A DNA stretch of 64,000 nt from Halolamina pelagica. Its GTDB lineage: Archaea > Halobacteriota > Halobacteria > Halobacteriales > Haloferacaceae. Each line of letters opens with the position of its first letter. The stretch's first letter is position 1. Under the pieces are notes generated by a model. The model was not told the origin of the DNA. It saw only the letters and a program-made list of their open reading frames with translations, and searched no databases. A program made the translations under genes and the position numbers. The stretch is from the NCBI RefSeq assembly GCF_900115675.1, contig NZ_FOXI01000001.1, positions 434,001 through 498,000 on the forward strand, read 5' to 3'. This document shows, piece by piece, positions 34,543 to 42,566 of the stretch.

Positions 34543-34970
34543 CTGCCGGCCGTTTCCCCCCGATTAGCGGACGAGGTCCCGCTGTGGTGCGGTAGGGACA
34601 CGGATAAGTACGGACAAACGACTTGCCGATCGACGAACTCGGGACCCGGATCAGTGAGCTCCGAGATGGAGAATCGGTGAAGCTTCACCCCAATGGTTTC
34701 GGCATCGGAACGTGTCGAAGTGCCGAAACTGTCCTCTGCACCTCACAGGGGGAGTTAACGCGGTCAGTGGCATCCCGTCCGTGGTTCCTTCGGACGCCCT
34801 TCGACGGAATCCGGTTTCACGTGCGAAGACTTCGAATCTCGGGTGAATCGCAGACGGCGTCGACCCCCGTCCAGAGATGGGTTCGAATCACCCTCGATTC
34901 AGGTGCGAAATAAAGTCTGTCGTGCCGCTGTACGGCGGTTTCGGCGGTAGCTGTGCGGTATGCGGTGCAG

Positions 34971-35043
34971 CGGGCGTGGTGGGATTCGAACCCACGCTCG
35001 AGGAGTTAGGAACCCCTCGCCTTGTCCGCTAGGCCACACGCCC
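34971..35043 (-). tRNA. tRNA-Arg (anticodon CCT)
   Basis: A complete cloverleaf reads on the minus strand. The acceptor GGGCGTG pairs with CACGCCC, the D stem is GCCT/AGGC, the anticodon stem is AGGGG/CTCCT with loop TTCCTAA (anticodon CCT), and the T arm is GTGGG-TTCGAAT-CCCAC. The discriminator base is G and no CCA is encoded. It decodes AGG. It lies just after tatA on the same strand. Its 3' end faces the gene-poor stretch, the usual side for element integration. Confidence 0.96.
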
Positions 35044-35068
35044 TACCGGCCGCTACCGGGTCGGGGGA

Positions 35069-35076
35069 CAAAAGAA
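35069..35076 (-). promoter_or_regulatory. Possible tRNA-Arg promoter
   Basis: TTCTTTTG on the minus strand, about 26-33 bases before the tRNA 5' end, in the gap after the tatA stop codon. Confidence 0.35.
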
Positions 35077-35088
35077 CACGCTTCCGCG

Positions 35089-35370
35089 CTACTGGGTCGT
35101 CGAACTCTCGGTCTCCGTTTCCTCCTCGTCGGCGTCGTCGGTCGCCGTCGACGAGGTCGTGCTGTCGTCCGCCTCCGGCCCCTCCTTCATCTCTTCGAGC
35201 TCCTGGTTCAGCTCCTGTCGGCCCTTCTGGAACTCACCCATCGCCTGCCCGGTCGAGCGGGCCAGCTTCGGGATCTTGTTCGCGCCGAACAGCAACACGA
35301 GAACGAGGAGGATGATGACGAGCTCTGGTCCCCCGGGAATCGGTACTTGAAGCGGCGCAGTCTGGAACAT
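35089..35370 (-). CDS. tatA: Twin-arginine translocase subunit TatA
   Basis: A 93-residue TatA-type protein. The N-terminal membrane helix is PGGPELVIILLVLVLLFG, followed by ANKIPKLARSTGQAMGEFQK, the amphipathic helix, and a polar acidic tail rich in Thr, Ser, Glu and Asp. The start at 35370 (MFQTAPLQ) matches haloarchaeal TatA; an upstream GTG would add seven non-family residues. TatA forms the pore for folded Tat substrates, and haloarchaea export most secreted proteins this way. TatC is not in the window. Confidence 0.9.
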   Translation of the reverse strand: MFQTAPLQVPIPGGPELVIILLVLVLLFGANKIPKLARSTGQAMGEFQKGRQELNQELEEMKEGPEADDSTTSSTATDDADEEETETESSTTQ

Positions 35371-35464
35371 CTCTATGGTGATATACCCCACAATCGACTA
35401 TAGGCCTTTTGGAAATTCGGACCGCGGGAGAGTCCTTTTTCCCGCGGCCGGCAGACGTACCCAC

Positions 35465-35962
35465 ATGGACGACACCGTGCCCGCAGTCGGTACCGACGCC
35501 CCGGCGTTCACCGCTCCCGTCGCCGACGACGACGGCATCACCCCCCGCCCCCTCGACGCGTACCTGGACGAGACGCCGACGGTGCTCGCGTTCTTCCCGG
35601 CGGCGTTCTCGGGCACCTGCACGACCGAGTTCTGTACGTTCCGCGACAGTCTCGGCCCACTGGCGACCGAGGAGGCCACCGTGCTGGGAATCAGCACCGA
35701 CCTCCCGTGGGCACTCGCCGAGTTCCGCGCGGCGGAGTCGCTCCCGTTTCCCCTCGTCGCCGACAACGACGGCTCGGTCTGCCGGGCCTACGGCGTCCGG
35801 ACGAAGTACGAACAGCTCGGCATCGACGGCGTCGCCCGGCGCTCCGTGTTCGTCGTCGACGCGAACGGGACCGTCACCTACCGGTGGCTGGCCGACGATC
35901 CGGGCACGGAACCCGATTACGGGGCCGTCTCGGCGGCCGTCGAGGCGGCTGGCGAGGACTGA
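35465..35962 (+). CDS. Peroxiredoxin, BCP/PrxQ-like
   Basis: A 165-residue AhpC/TSA protein. The peroxidatic site reads FFPAAFSGTCTTEFCTFRD, with Cys52 as the peroxidatic residue and Cys57 five positions later, the C-x4-C pattern of the PrxQ/BCP group, which closes an internal disulfide. The Thr and Phe around it match the family. It reduces hydrogen peroxide and organic peroxides in the cytoplasm with electrons from a thioredoxin system; a thioredoxin-reductase-like gene is at 43.6 kb. Starts at the ATG 35465. Confidence 0.87.
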   Translation: MDDTVPAVGTDAPAFTAPVADDDGITPRPLDAYLDETPTVLAFFPAAFSGTCTTEFCTFRDSLGPLATEEATVLGISTDLPWALAEFRAAESLPFPLVADNDGSVCRAYGVRTKYEQLGIDGVARRSVFVVDANGTVTYRWLADDPGTEPDYGAVSAAVEAAGED

Positions 35963-35998
35963 CGACCTTTTTTCCGTCCGCTTCGCCATTGGTAGCCC

Positions 35999-36799
35999 AT
36001 GGCCAGCGAGAGTGGCGACTACAAGTACGACCCTTCGGAGGACCACGCCTTCCCGGACGAGCGACTCAACGAGGTGTTGCCCGAACTGGTCGACCACCCC
36101 GAAGTCGAGGCCTACCTCGACGCCCAGAACGTCAACGCCGTCACCCGGAAGGGGTACAACGACCACGGGAGCAAGCACATCGAGATCGTCCGGAACCGCG
36201 CGCTCCGGCTTTACGACCTGTTGAAGGCGGGGGACGTGGCGTTCAACGGCGCCACCGAGCAAGGGCTCGACGAGGCCGAGGAACCCGTCATCATCGCGCT
36301 CGCGGCGACGCTCCACGACGTCGGCCACGTCGTCCACCGCGACGATCACGTCTACTACTCGATCCCGTTAGCCGCGGACTTCCTCGACCGGTTCCTCGAC
36401 CGGTTCTACGAGATCCCCGAACGGGTCCGGATCAAGGCGGAGGTGCTCCACGCGATCCTCTGTCACCACACCGCGGAGACGCCGCTGACCCGTGAAGCCG
36501 GGGTCATCCGCGTTTCCGACGCGCTCGACATGGAGCGGGGCCGCTCGCGCATCCCCTACGAGGAGGGCGGACGGGGGATCAACACCCTCTCCAGCCAGGC
36601 GATCGACCGGGTGAGCCTCCAACCCGGCAACGGGACGCCGGTGATGGTCGAGATCGAGATGGTCAACGCCGCCGGCGTCTACCAGGTCGACAACCTCCTC
36701 AAGTCGAAGCTCGAGGACTCGATGATCGAGGACGCGGTCCGCATCGTCGCCGTCAACACCAAGAGCGACGCGGGACTGGTCGAACGGATCGAACTCTGA
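35999..36799 (+). CDS. HD-domain phosphohydrolase
   Basis: A 266-residue protein. The metal site is built from KGYNDHGSKHIE (His56, His60), AATLHDVGHVVHR (the HD pair His106-Asp107), AILCHHTAE and RVSDALDMERG. Such HD enzymes hydrolyse nucleotides or phosphoesters with a divalent metal. The C-terminal 80 residues (EIEMVNAAGVYQVDNLL) form an additional archaeal domain. It follows the peroxiredoxin 36 bases later and may be co-transcribed. The substrate is unknown. Confidence 0.8.
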   Translation: MASESGDYKYDPSEDHAFPDERLNEVLPELVDHPEVEAYLDAQNVNAVTRKGYNDHGSKHIEIVRNRALRLYDLLKAGDVAFNGATEQGLDEAEEPVIIALAATLHDVGHVVHRDDHVYYSIPLAADFLDRFLDRFYEIPERVRIKAEVLHAILCHHTAETPLTREAGVIRVSDALDMERGRSRIPYEEGGRGINTLSSQAIDRVSLQPGNGTPVMVEIEMVNAAGVYQVDNLLKSKLEDSMIEDAVRIVAVNTKSDAGLVERIEL

Positions 36800-36844
36800 G
36801 CGCCGGGCGCTCCGAGTAGTGATCGCGGTCGGCGGAACCGCCTC

Positions 36845-38458
36845 TCAGTCGTCGGACGCCTGTCCCGACTGCTGGGTCGTCCACCTCGACTCCTCCAAGT
36901 GGTTCTCCGTGAGGATGGGGAACTCGCGTTCGAGTTCGACGAGCATCCCCGTCATCGCGATCAGACAGAGGATCGCGGTCGGCAGCCCGACCAGGATGGT
37001 GAACGACTGGAGCACGGGCATCCCGCCGGCGAGGCTGAGCGCGATGGTGAGTAGCACCATCATCACGCCCCACACGAGCCGGTTGATCGTCGACGGCGAC
37101 TCCTCGCCGTTGGCGGCCATCATCGCGATGCTGAGCGTCGACGAGTCGAGCGTGGTGATCAGGAAACTGACAACCAGCAGCAGGAGGACGGCCGAGAACA
37201 CGCCGGGGTAGGGGAGCAGCTGTTCGAACAGCGCGAACCCGACGGCCTCCAGCCCCGAACTGTCGTAGACGCCGAGCAGGTCGGCGGCGCCGGACGTCTG
37301 GAGTAGGAGCGCGGAGCCGCCGGTCGCGGCGTACCAGGGCACCGTCAGCGCGAACGAGCCGAACAGCCCCGCGAAGACGAGTTCGCGGAGCGTCCGCCCC
37401 TTGGAGATCCGGGCCATGAAGACCCCGATCATCGGCGCGAACGTGAGCCACCACGGCCAGAAGAAGAGCGTCCACGAGCCGAGCCAACTCGTCGCCGCAC
37501 CGTTCGGGGCGAAGAAGAGGCTCATCCCGACGAAGTCGGTGGCGTAGCCGATCAACGCCTGCGTCGTGAGGTTGACGAGCGTCGTCGCCTGCCCGAACGC
37601 GAACATGGCCGCCATCAGCCCGATCAACAGCACGACGTTGAGGTCGGCGAAGCGTTTGATCCCCTTCTGGATGCCGGCGATCACCGAGAGCAGGAACAGC
37701 ATGCCGACGAGGAGGATCAGGCCGATCCGGCCCGCCTCGCCGAGGCCGACCCCCCACTTGAACGCGAGCCCGGAGACGAACTGGCTGATCCCGAGCCCGA
37801 AGGAGACGGTGATCCCGCTGACGGTGACGACGACCGCCAGCGTGTCGACGAGCTTGCCCAGCGGGCCGTCGAGGTCGTCGACGCCGACGAACGGCGCGAG
37901 GATGACCGCCGGTCGGAACGGCGCGTCCTTCCGGTAGACGAAGTAGGAGATGGCGACCGCGAACACGAGGTAGGTCGCCCACGCCGACAGCCCGTAGTGG
38001 TAGATCGCGTACTGGAGCGCGTCGGCCATCCGCGCCCACGTCCCGACCTCGCCGCCGAAGTACGGCGGCCGCGTGTCGTAGTGGATCAGCGGCTCGACGG
38101 GGCCCCAGAACTCCAACCCGCCCGAGGAGAGCCCCGCGGTGAACGTCATCACGAGGTACTGCCAGAACGTGAACTCCGGTTCCGCGTCGGGACCGCCGAG
38201 TTTGATCCGCCCCCACGGGCCGACCATGACGTACAGGACGAACACGAACGAGAGGAACACGACCCAGAGGTAGAGCCACCCCAGGTTCGTGATGATGAAC
38301 TCGTTCGCGGCCGCCAGCGTCGACGCGACCACGTCGGAGAACGCCACGATGGCGACGATGATCGCCAGCAACGCGGCGACCGACAGCGAGAAGACTGTCC
38401 CGTCTGATTTCTCTCGGAACGACTCGACTCCGCCCGCGAGTTGTGAGGGTACACTCAC
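36845..38458 (-). CDS. BCCT family betaine/choline/carnitine-type transporter
   Basis: A 537-residue transporter with 12 membrane segments, GTG start. The family signature is in the eighth segment: TLFFWPWWLTFAPMIGVFMA, followed by RISKGRTLRE. Other family pieces are SSGGLEFWGPVEPLIHY and HYGLSAWATYLVFAVA. BCCT carriers import quaternary ammonium compounds such as glycine betaine with sodium, a common osmolyte strategy in haloarchaea that supplements salt-in adaptation. A polar 20-residue C-terminal tail could sense osmolarity. It converges on the HD gene. Confidence 0.88.
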   Translation of the reverse strand: MSVPSQLAGGVESFREKSDGTVFSLSVAALLAIIVAIVAFSDVVASTLAAANEFIITNLGWLYLWVVFLSFVFVLYVMVGPWGRIKLGGPDAEPEFTFWQYLVMTFTAGLSSGGLEFWGPVEPLIHYDTRPPYFGGEVGTWARMADALQYAIYHYGLSAWATYLVFAVAISYFVYRKDAPFRPAVILAPFVGVDDLDGPLGKLVDTLAVVVTVSGITVSFGLGISQFVSGLAFKWGVGLGEAGRIGLILLVGMLFLLSVIAGIQKGIKRFADLNVVLLIGLMAAMFAFGQATTLVNLTTQALIGYATDFVGMSLFFAPNGAATSWLGSWTLFFWPWWLTFAPMIGVFMARISKGRTLRELVFAGLFGSFALTVPWYAATGGSALLLQTSGAADLLGVYDSSGLEAVGFALFEQLLPYPGVFSAVLLLLVVSFLITTLDSSTLSIAMMAANGEESPSTINRLVWGVMMVLLTIALSLAGGMPVLQSFTILVGLPTAILCLIAMTGMLVELEREFPILTENHLEESRWTTQQSGQASDD

Positions 38459-38564
38459 GAGTGCGGTGTCGATGTCCGTGCCACAGCGGATCGTTCGACA
38501 CTGTTCGCCGACGGTATCGTCGCAGGATCGTACGAATTCACGCCGATTGCGTGCATCTGACCGG

Positions 38565-38582
38565 TTCCCAGTGAAGTGGGAA
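38565..38582. promoter_or_regulatory. Inverted repeat in the BCCT/MFS divergent gap
   Basis: TTCCCA, six bases, TGGGAA. It lies 107 bases before the BCCT start and 127 before the MFS start. The same arms with a 5-base spacer occur upstream of the CBS gene at 44905-44921. Confidence 0.35.
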
Positions 38583-38673
38583 GGATGTATCTGTTGAACC
38601 GGACTCGTTCGCTCGCCTTTCTGATACGTCGTCGCCGCCAGCCGTCCCGGAAACGCCTGCAGAGATGAATTCC

Positions 38674-38680
38674 TTTATGA
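38674..38680 (+). promoter_or_regulatory. TATA-like box of the second MFS gene
   Basis: CTTTATG, 29-35 bases before the GTG at 38709. It favours this GTG over another one at 38685. Confidence 0.45.
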
Positions 38681-38708
38681 GGCGGTGTCGTGTTCGATCC
38701 GACGAAAC

Positions 38709-40013
38709 GTGGCCCGTTTCGGAAACTCGGTCGCCCTGCTTCGGAACCGCGAGTTCCTCTCGCTCGCGGGCACGGCGTTCGCAAGGAGCCAGGCGTACTC
38801 GACCATCATCATCGCGCTCGCCCTCTACGCCGACGCCTTCGGTACGACGGGGTTCATCGAGGGGCTGTGGGGAACCGCCTTCGCGACCGTCCAACTGCTG
38901 ATCGTGCTCCCGCTGGGTCGGAAGATCGACACCGGGAACGCCAAGCGCTGGCTGCTCGGTGGCCTGCTGATCAACGTGCTGGTGTTCGTGGGCTACATGC
39001 TGGTCTCCAGCTCCGTCGACGTGATCTTCGTCCGGATGCTGCAGGGGATCGGCGCCAGCATCCTCTGGATCACCGGCTCGACCGTCGTAGGGCAGATCTC
39101 GCCCGACGACGAGAGCGGCCGCTGGCTCGGCTCGTACAACCAGGTCGCGGCGTTCTCCTCGCTGGCGGGCGACATCGTCGGCGGGCTCCTGCTCTCGATG
39201 TACGACCCCCTGCAGTCACGGGTCGTGTACGCGATCCTCGCGCTGGTGACGCTGGTCGCGTTCGTACTCGTTTACACCAACCTGCGTGACGACCCCGGCG
39301 GCGGCGTCGACGACCCGGAGGCCCAGTCCGGATTCGGGACGATCAAGAAACTGCTCAAGCTCCCGATGCTGCGCTCGCTCGTGCTGTTCCGACTGTCGTT
39401 CTCGGTTGGGAAGATGGCGGTCATCATCTTCCTCCCCATCCTCGCGCGCACGGAGTTCGGGATCAACGCCTTCGCGATCGGCTGGATCCTCGCCGGCGGG
39501 AAGATCACCAAATCCCTGTTGCAGGGGTACGTCGGCGACCTCACCGACCGGATCGGCGACCGCGCGAAGTTCGTCGCCGTCGGCGCGCTGGTGTACGGCC
39601 TCGGGATCGCGCTCATCCCGCTATCACTGCCAGCGGAGGAGGTGGTTGGGCGGTTCTACCTCGGGTACTTCGGGCACGGACAGGAGTTGGGCGGCGGCTT
39701 CCTCGTGCTCTTTCTCGCCTACGCGGTACTGGGGGTCGGCGACTCGATCCGCCTGCCGGCGAGCATGGCGCTGTTCGTCGAGGAGGGGGAGAAGTACGAC
39801 TCCGTCGCCAGCGCGATGTCGCTTCGCTCGATCTCCTGGAAGATCGGCCAGACCGCCGGCCCGGTCGGGGTCGGGCTGATCAAGGACTTCGTCGGGACCG
39901 TCGAGGCCTTCCTCACCGCGTCGGCGTTCGTGATCTTCGCCACGGGCCTGTTCTGGCTCACGCACACGCTGTCCCGCGATCCCGACGCCGTCGATCCCGT
40001 TCCGGACGGGTAG
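38709..40013 (+). CDS. MFS transporter
   Basis: A 434-residue major facilitator with 12 predicted segments. The loop 2-3 motif region is LPLGRKIDTGNAKRWLLGGL, and the middle loop (RDDPGGGVDDPEAQSG) is acidic. The second half has GYVGDLTDRIGDRAKFV, the mirror motif. GTG at 38709 fits the TATA spacing and starts the hydrophobic part directly (VARFGNSVALL). It may be an importer or exporter; no neighbour gives a hint. Confidence 0.8.
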   Translation: MARFGNSVALLRNREFLSLAGTAFARSQAYSTIIIALALYADAFGTTGFIEGLWGTAFATVQLLIVLPLGRKIDTGNAKRWLLGGLLINVLVFVGYMLVSSSVDVIFVRMLQGIGASILWITGSTVVGQISPDDESGRWLGSYNQVAAFSSLAGDIVGGLLLSMYDPLQSRVVYAILALVTLVAFVLVYTNLRDDPGGGVDDPEAQSGFGTIKKLLKLPMLRSLVLFRLSFSVGKMAVIIFLPILARTEFGINAFAIGWILAGGKITKSLLQGYVGDLTDRIGDRAKFVAVGALVYGLGIALIPLSLPAEEVVGRFYLGYFGHGQELGGGFLVLFLAYAVLGVGDSIRLPASMALFVEEGEKYDSVASAMSLRSISWKIGQTAGPVGVGLIKDFVGTVEAFLTASAFVIFATGLFWLTHTLSRDPDAVDPVPDG

Positions 40014-40045
40014 CTGCCGGGGCCGGCCGAGCGGTGCCGGCCCGA

Positions 40046-40549
40046 TCAGTTCTCGATCGTCTCGACGTCGACCGCCGAGCGCTCCACGGCGAGCCGGAAC
40101 GTCGGGACCGTCCGGTACTCGACCTCCACGACGTTCTTCCGGCGGAGGCTCCCCAGCGCGTCCCGGACCGACTCGACGTCCGGGTCGACGTCGAACGACG
40201 CACGGAGCTTCTGGAGCACGCTCACGACGCTCTCGGATCGCTCCTCGGGCCCCGCGAGTACGTCGAGGATCTGCGCGTGGAGTTCGTGAACCCGGATGCG
40301 TTCAGGTACCCCGCCGGCCTCCTCGGGCGGCACACTCGGCTCGACGTCGACCAGGTCGACGCCCTCCTCGGTCGCCCGGATCAGGCTGTCGTCGTCGCGG
40401 TAGTAGTAGTCGCCCAACTCGTTTTCGAGATACTGGTGGACCTCGCTCCCCGACTCCATCCCCCAGCGGTCCTGTAGCTCCTTGTTCTTCGTCGGCTGGA
40501 GGGTGACGATGTCGGCGAGGCGTGATCTGGCCTCGTCGCTGAGACTCAT
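40046..40549 (-). CDS. DUF5797-like winged-helix protein
   Basis: A 167-residue haloarchaea-specific protein. The N-terminal 60 residues look like a winged helix (SDEARSRLADIVTLQPTKNK, then ELQDRWGMESGSEVHQYLEN), followed by YYYRDDDSLIRATEEG. The second half is another helical unit (HELHAQILDVLAGPEERSES) and ends VDVETIEN. The match to DUF5797 is from memory. A DNA-binding regulator is a fair inference. It converges with the MFS gene. Confidence 0.65.
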   Translation of the reverse strand: MSLSDEARSRLADIVTLQPTKNKELQDRWGMESGSEVHQYLENELGDYYYRDDDSLIRATEEGVDLVDVEPSVPPEEAGGVPERIRVHELHAQILDVLAGPEERSESVVSVLQKLRASFDVDPDVESVRDALGSLRRKNVVEVEYRTVPTFRLAVERSAVDVETIEN

Positions 40550-40642
40550 CGGCCGAGGCTGGGGCGTCGGGCCGTATGGCTATTCCGGTCCCGGCGGGCC
40601 GGAACCACGGTAGCTAAGCCTCCCAACCCGCTACGGGACGAC

Positions 40643-41278
40643 GTGCGAAACGTCACCGACCGGGTGTCGAACCCCTTCGGCATGGAGCCGCCCTGCGATC
40701 GTTTCGTCCCCGGCTACGGCGACGCCAACGCGGACTTCCACGTCGTCGGCGACCACCCCGGCGTCCACGGCGGCGCCGACACCGGCGTCCCGTTCACGGG
40801 GTCGGCGGCCGCGGAGCGACTGCAGGACGCGCTCCTGAACGGCGGCCTGCTCCAGCGCGTCGACGACGAGCCCGAGGTCGAGGGGACGTTCCTCTCGTAC
40901 CTCCACATGTGCGTCCCCGAGGGCGACGACACCCCGACCGACGGCGAGTACGCGGAGATGGAGCGCTACTTCGACGCCGAACTCCGGGCCATCGCCGCCC
41001 ACGTGCTCCTGCCCGTCGGCGAGCGCGCGACGCGGCACGTCCTCGAGACCTACACCGCACAGGCCTACCGGACCGAGGCGGAGATGGACCGACTCCACGG
41101 CACGGAACTCCTCGGCAGCGGGTGGCTGGTGCTCCCGATCAAGGATCCGGCCGACTGGGCGGACGGTGACGACGAGGAACTGGTCGAGGCACTGCGAACG
41201 CTACAGTCGACGGATTACCGGCGCGAGAGCGACCTCGGCCGGTTCCTCCCGGGCGGCGAGTCCTACCACGTCCGGTAG
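40643..41278 (+). CDS. Uracil-DNA-glycosylase-family protein without the usual Fe-S cysteines
   Basis: A 211-residue protein with a GTG start. The core resembles family 4/5 glycosylases: NADFHVVGDHPGVHGGADTG replaces the family motif G-E-A-P-G-x-x-E, and TGVPFTGSAAAERL follows as in the normal enzymes. Only two cysteines are visible (FGMEPPCDRF and LHMCVPE), too few for a 4Fe-4S cluster. The fold may keep DNA-base binding without excision of uracil. Its stop lies one base before the stop of the converging J-protein gene. Confidence 0.65.
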   Translation: MRNVTDRVSNPFGMEPPCDRFVPGYGDANADFHVVGDHPGVHGGADTGVPFTGSAAAERLQDALLNGGLLQRVDDEPEVEGTFLSYLHMCVPEGDDTPTDGEYAEMERYFDAELRAIAAHVLLPVGERATRHVLETYTAQAYRTEAEMDRLHGTELLGSGWLVLPIKDPADWADGDDEELVEALRTLQSTDYRRESDLGRFLPGGESYHVR

Positions 41279-41279
41279 C

Positions 41280-42440
41280 TCACCGCGTCGCCCGGAGGTA
41301 CCGCCCCACGTCGACGAGGAACCCGCCGCCGCTCAGCACCGGCAGCACGATCAGCCCCAAAAGCGCCGCCCACGTCGGCACGGCGACGACGGGCCAGACC
41401 GCCAACGTGACCGCGGGCCCCAGCGAGGGGATCGCGTAGGTCCACGCGGCGCCGCGGCCGAACCGCCCGACGGTGGTCAGCACGACCAGCGGGAGGAGGA
41501 TCGTTCCCGCGAGCAGTACGGCCCCGAGCGTCGGCGTCCCCGCTTGCAAGGTCCGCGCTGCCGTGAGTAGGTACGCCGTGGGCGACGCGAGCGGGAACGG
41601 GCCGAGGAGCGTCGACGCGGGCGCCGTCATTGCGTCGGCGACGGCGCCGCGGAGGGCCGCCTGGCGCGGCAGCGCGTAGACGACGAGCCCACCGAGGTAG
41701 ACGAGCAGGGAGAGCGCAACGACGCCGTACCACCGTTTCAGCCCTCGCCGCCGGCGGACGCCCGCCGGGACCGACGAGGACGAGGACGTTGCGGACTGTG
41801 CGGAACTCGTCGCCGCGTCCCAGCTGCTGGCGTCCGATCCGGCGCTCGACGAGTTCCGGTCGGCCGTCTGGCTGGCGGCGTCGGCCGTCGTCGCACTGCC
41901 CCCACCGGCCGTCGACGCATCGGCTGACGAGTCACCGCTCCCCCTGGTCCCGTTCGTTTCCGTGCTCCCGTAGCCGCGCCCGTTCGAGGAGCGGTCGGTA
42001 CGCGTGTCCGTCCCAGTACGCGTGTCGGATCCGGACCCAGTGGACCGGCCGGTGGTCGTGCTCGTGCTGGAAGCCGACGTGCCGGTCGTCGAGGTCGTCC
42101 CCGCTGTCGCACTGGCCGTCGACGACTCGGTGCCCGCCCCGGTGTCGTTCGCCGACACGCCGTCGGGCAGGTCCTCGTCGGGGAACACGGATACGGGCGG
42201 GAGGTCGTCGAGGTTCCGCTCGACGTACTCGCGGTGGCCCAGCCGGTCGTAGGTCTTGCGCTCGGCCGGGTTCGAGAGCACGTCGTGTGCGGTTCGGATC
42301 AGTTTGAACTGGGCGTCGCCGTCAGGGTGGTCGTTCACGTCGGGGTGGTACTCCCGGACGCGCTCCCGGTAGGCGCGTTTGATCTCCTCGGCGGGGGCGT
42401 CGTCGGGCGCGCCGAGAACGTCGTAGAGGTCCGCCGGCAT
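41280..42440 (-). CDS. Membrane-anchored J-domain protein
   Basis: A 386-residue protein: a J domain at 1-70 with HPD at residues 32-34, then about 150 residues almost entirely Ser, Thr, Gly, Ala and Asp, then about four membrane segments at the C-terminus (LKRWYGVVALSLLVYLGGLV, PLVVLTTVGRF, AVTLAVWPVVAVPTWAALL). I chose ATG 42440 because it opens the J domain (MPADLYDVLG); upstream sequence runs into the divergent gene. It could tether an Hsp70 to the membrane, with the linker as a spacer. Confidence 0.8.
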   Translation of the reverse strand: MPADLYDVLGAPDDAPAEEIKRAYRERVREYHPDVNDHPDGDAQFKLIRTAHDVLSNPAERKTYDRLGHREYVERNLDDLPPVSVFPDEDLPDGVSANDTGAGTESSTASATAGTTSTTGTSASSTSTTTGRSTGSGSDTRTGTDTRTDRSSNGRGYGSTETNGTRGSGDSSADASTAGGGSATTADAASQTADRNSSSAGSDASSWDAATSSAQSATSSSSSVPAGVRRRRGLKRWYGVVALSLLVYLGGLVVYALPRQAALRGAVADAMTAPASTLLGPFPLASPTAYLLTAARTLQAGTPTLGAVLLAGTILLPLVVLTTVGRFGRGAAWTYAIPSLGPAVTLAVWPVVAVPTWAALLGLIVLPVLSGGGFLVDVGRYLRATR

Positions 42441-42566
42441 GGTTTCCGTTACACCCAGTCCGTGTTTGAATCTACCGCCCGACGGCCACCCGTCTCGCAG
42501 GTGGGTGACTCCCGAGGGTCGCACCGAAGTGGGAACCCTCTTTGGCGGCGCCCGACCACTCCGAGT

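Larger units (their letters stand above)
34136..34970. other. Gene-poor, A/T-richer stretch beside tRNA-Arg
   Basis: About 830 bases with no convincing gene except the tiny double-CxC ORF listed separately. Lower GC than the rest and no clear codon bias. A small hairpin CCCG-CTT-CGGG at 34146-34156 may end the kinase transcript. GATAAATATG at 34183-34192 resembles a TATA box with nothing obvious behind it. GGTTCGAATC-like T-arm fragments occur on each strand (near 34485 and 34880). It may be a decayed integrated element next to the tRNA. Confidence 0.4.

Noticed and set aside
34473-34688. 71-residue minus-strand frame over the hairpin in the gene-poor stretch
   Set aside because: No motif, no TATA box at the right place, and it overlaps the region of the double-CxC candidate promoter.
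34623-34913. 96-residue plus-strand frame with TTG start near tRNA-Arg
   Set aside because: The first 45 residues look somewhat protein-like, but the rest is Arg/Thr/Ser-rich without pattern, and there is no promoter signal. Kept as unsupported.
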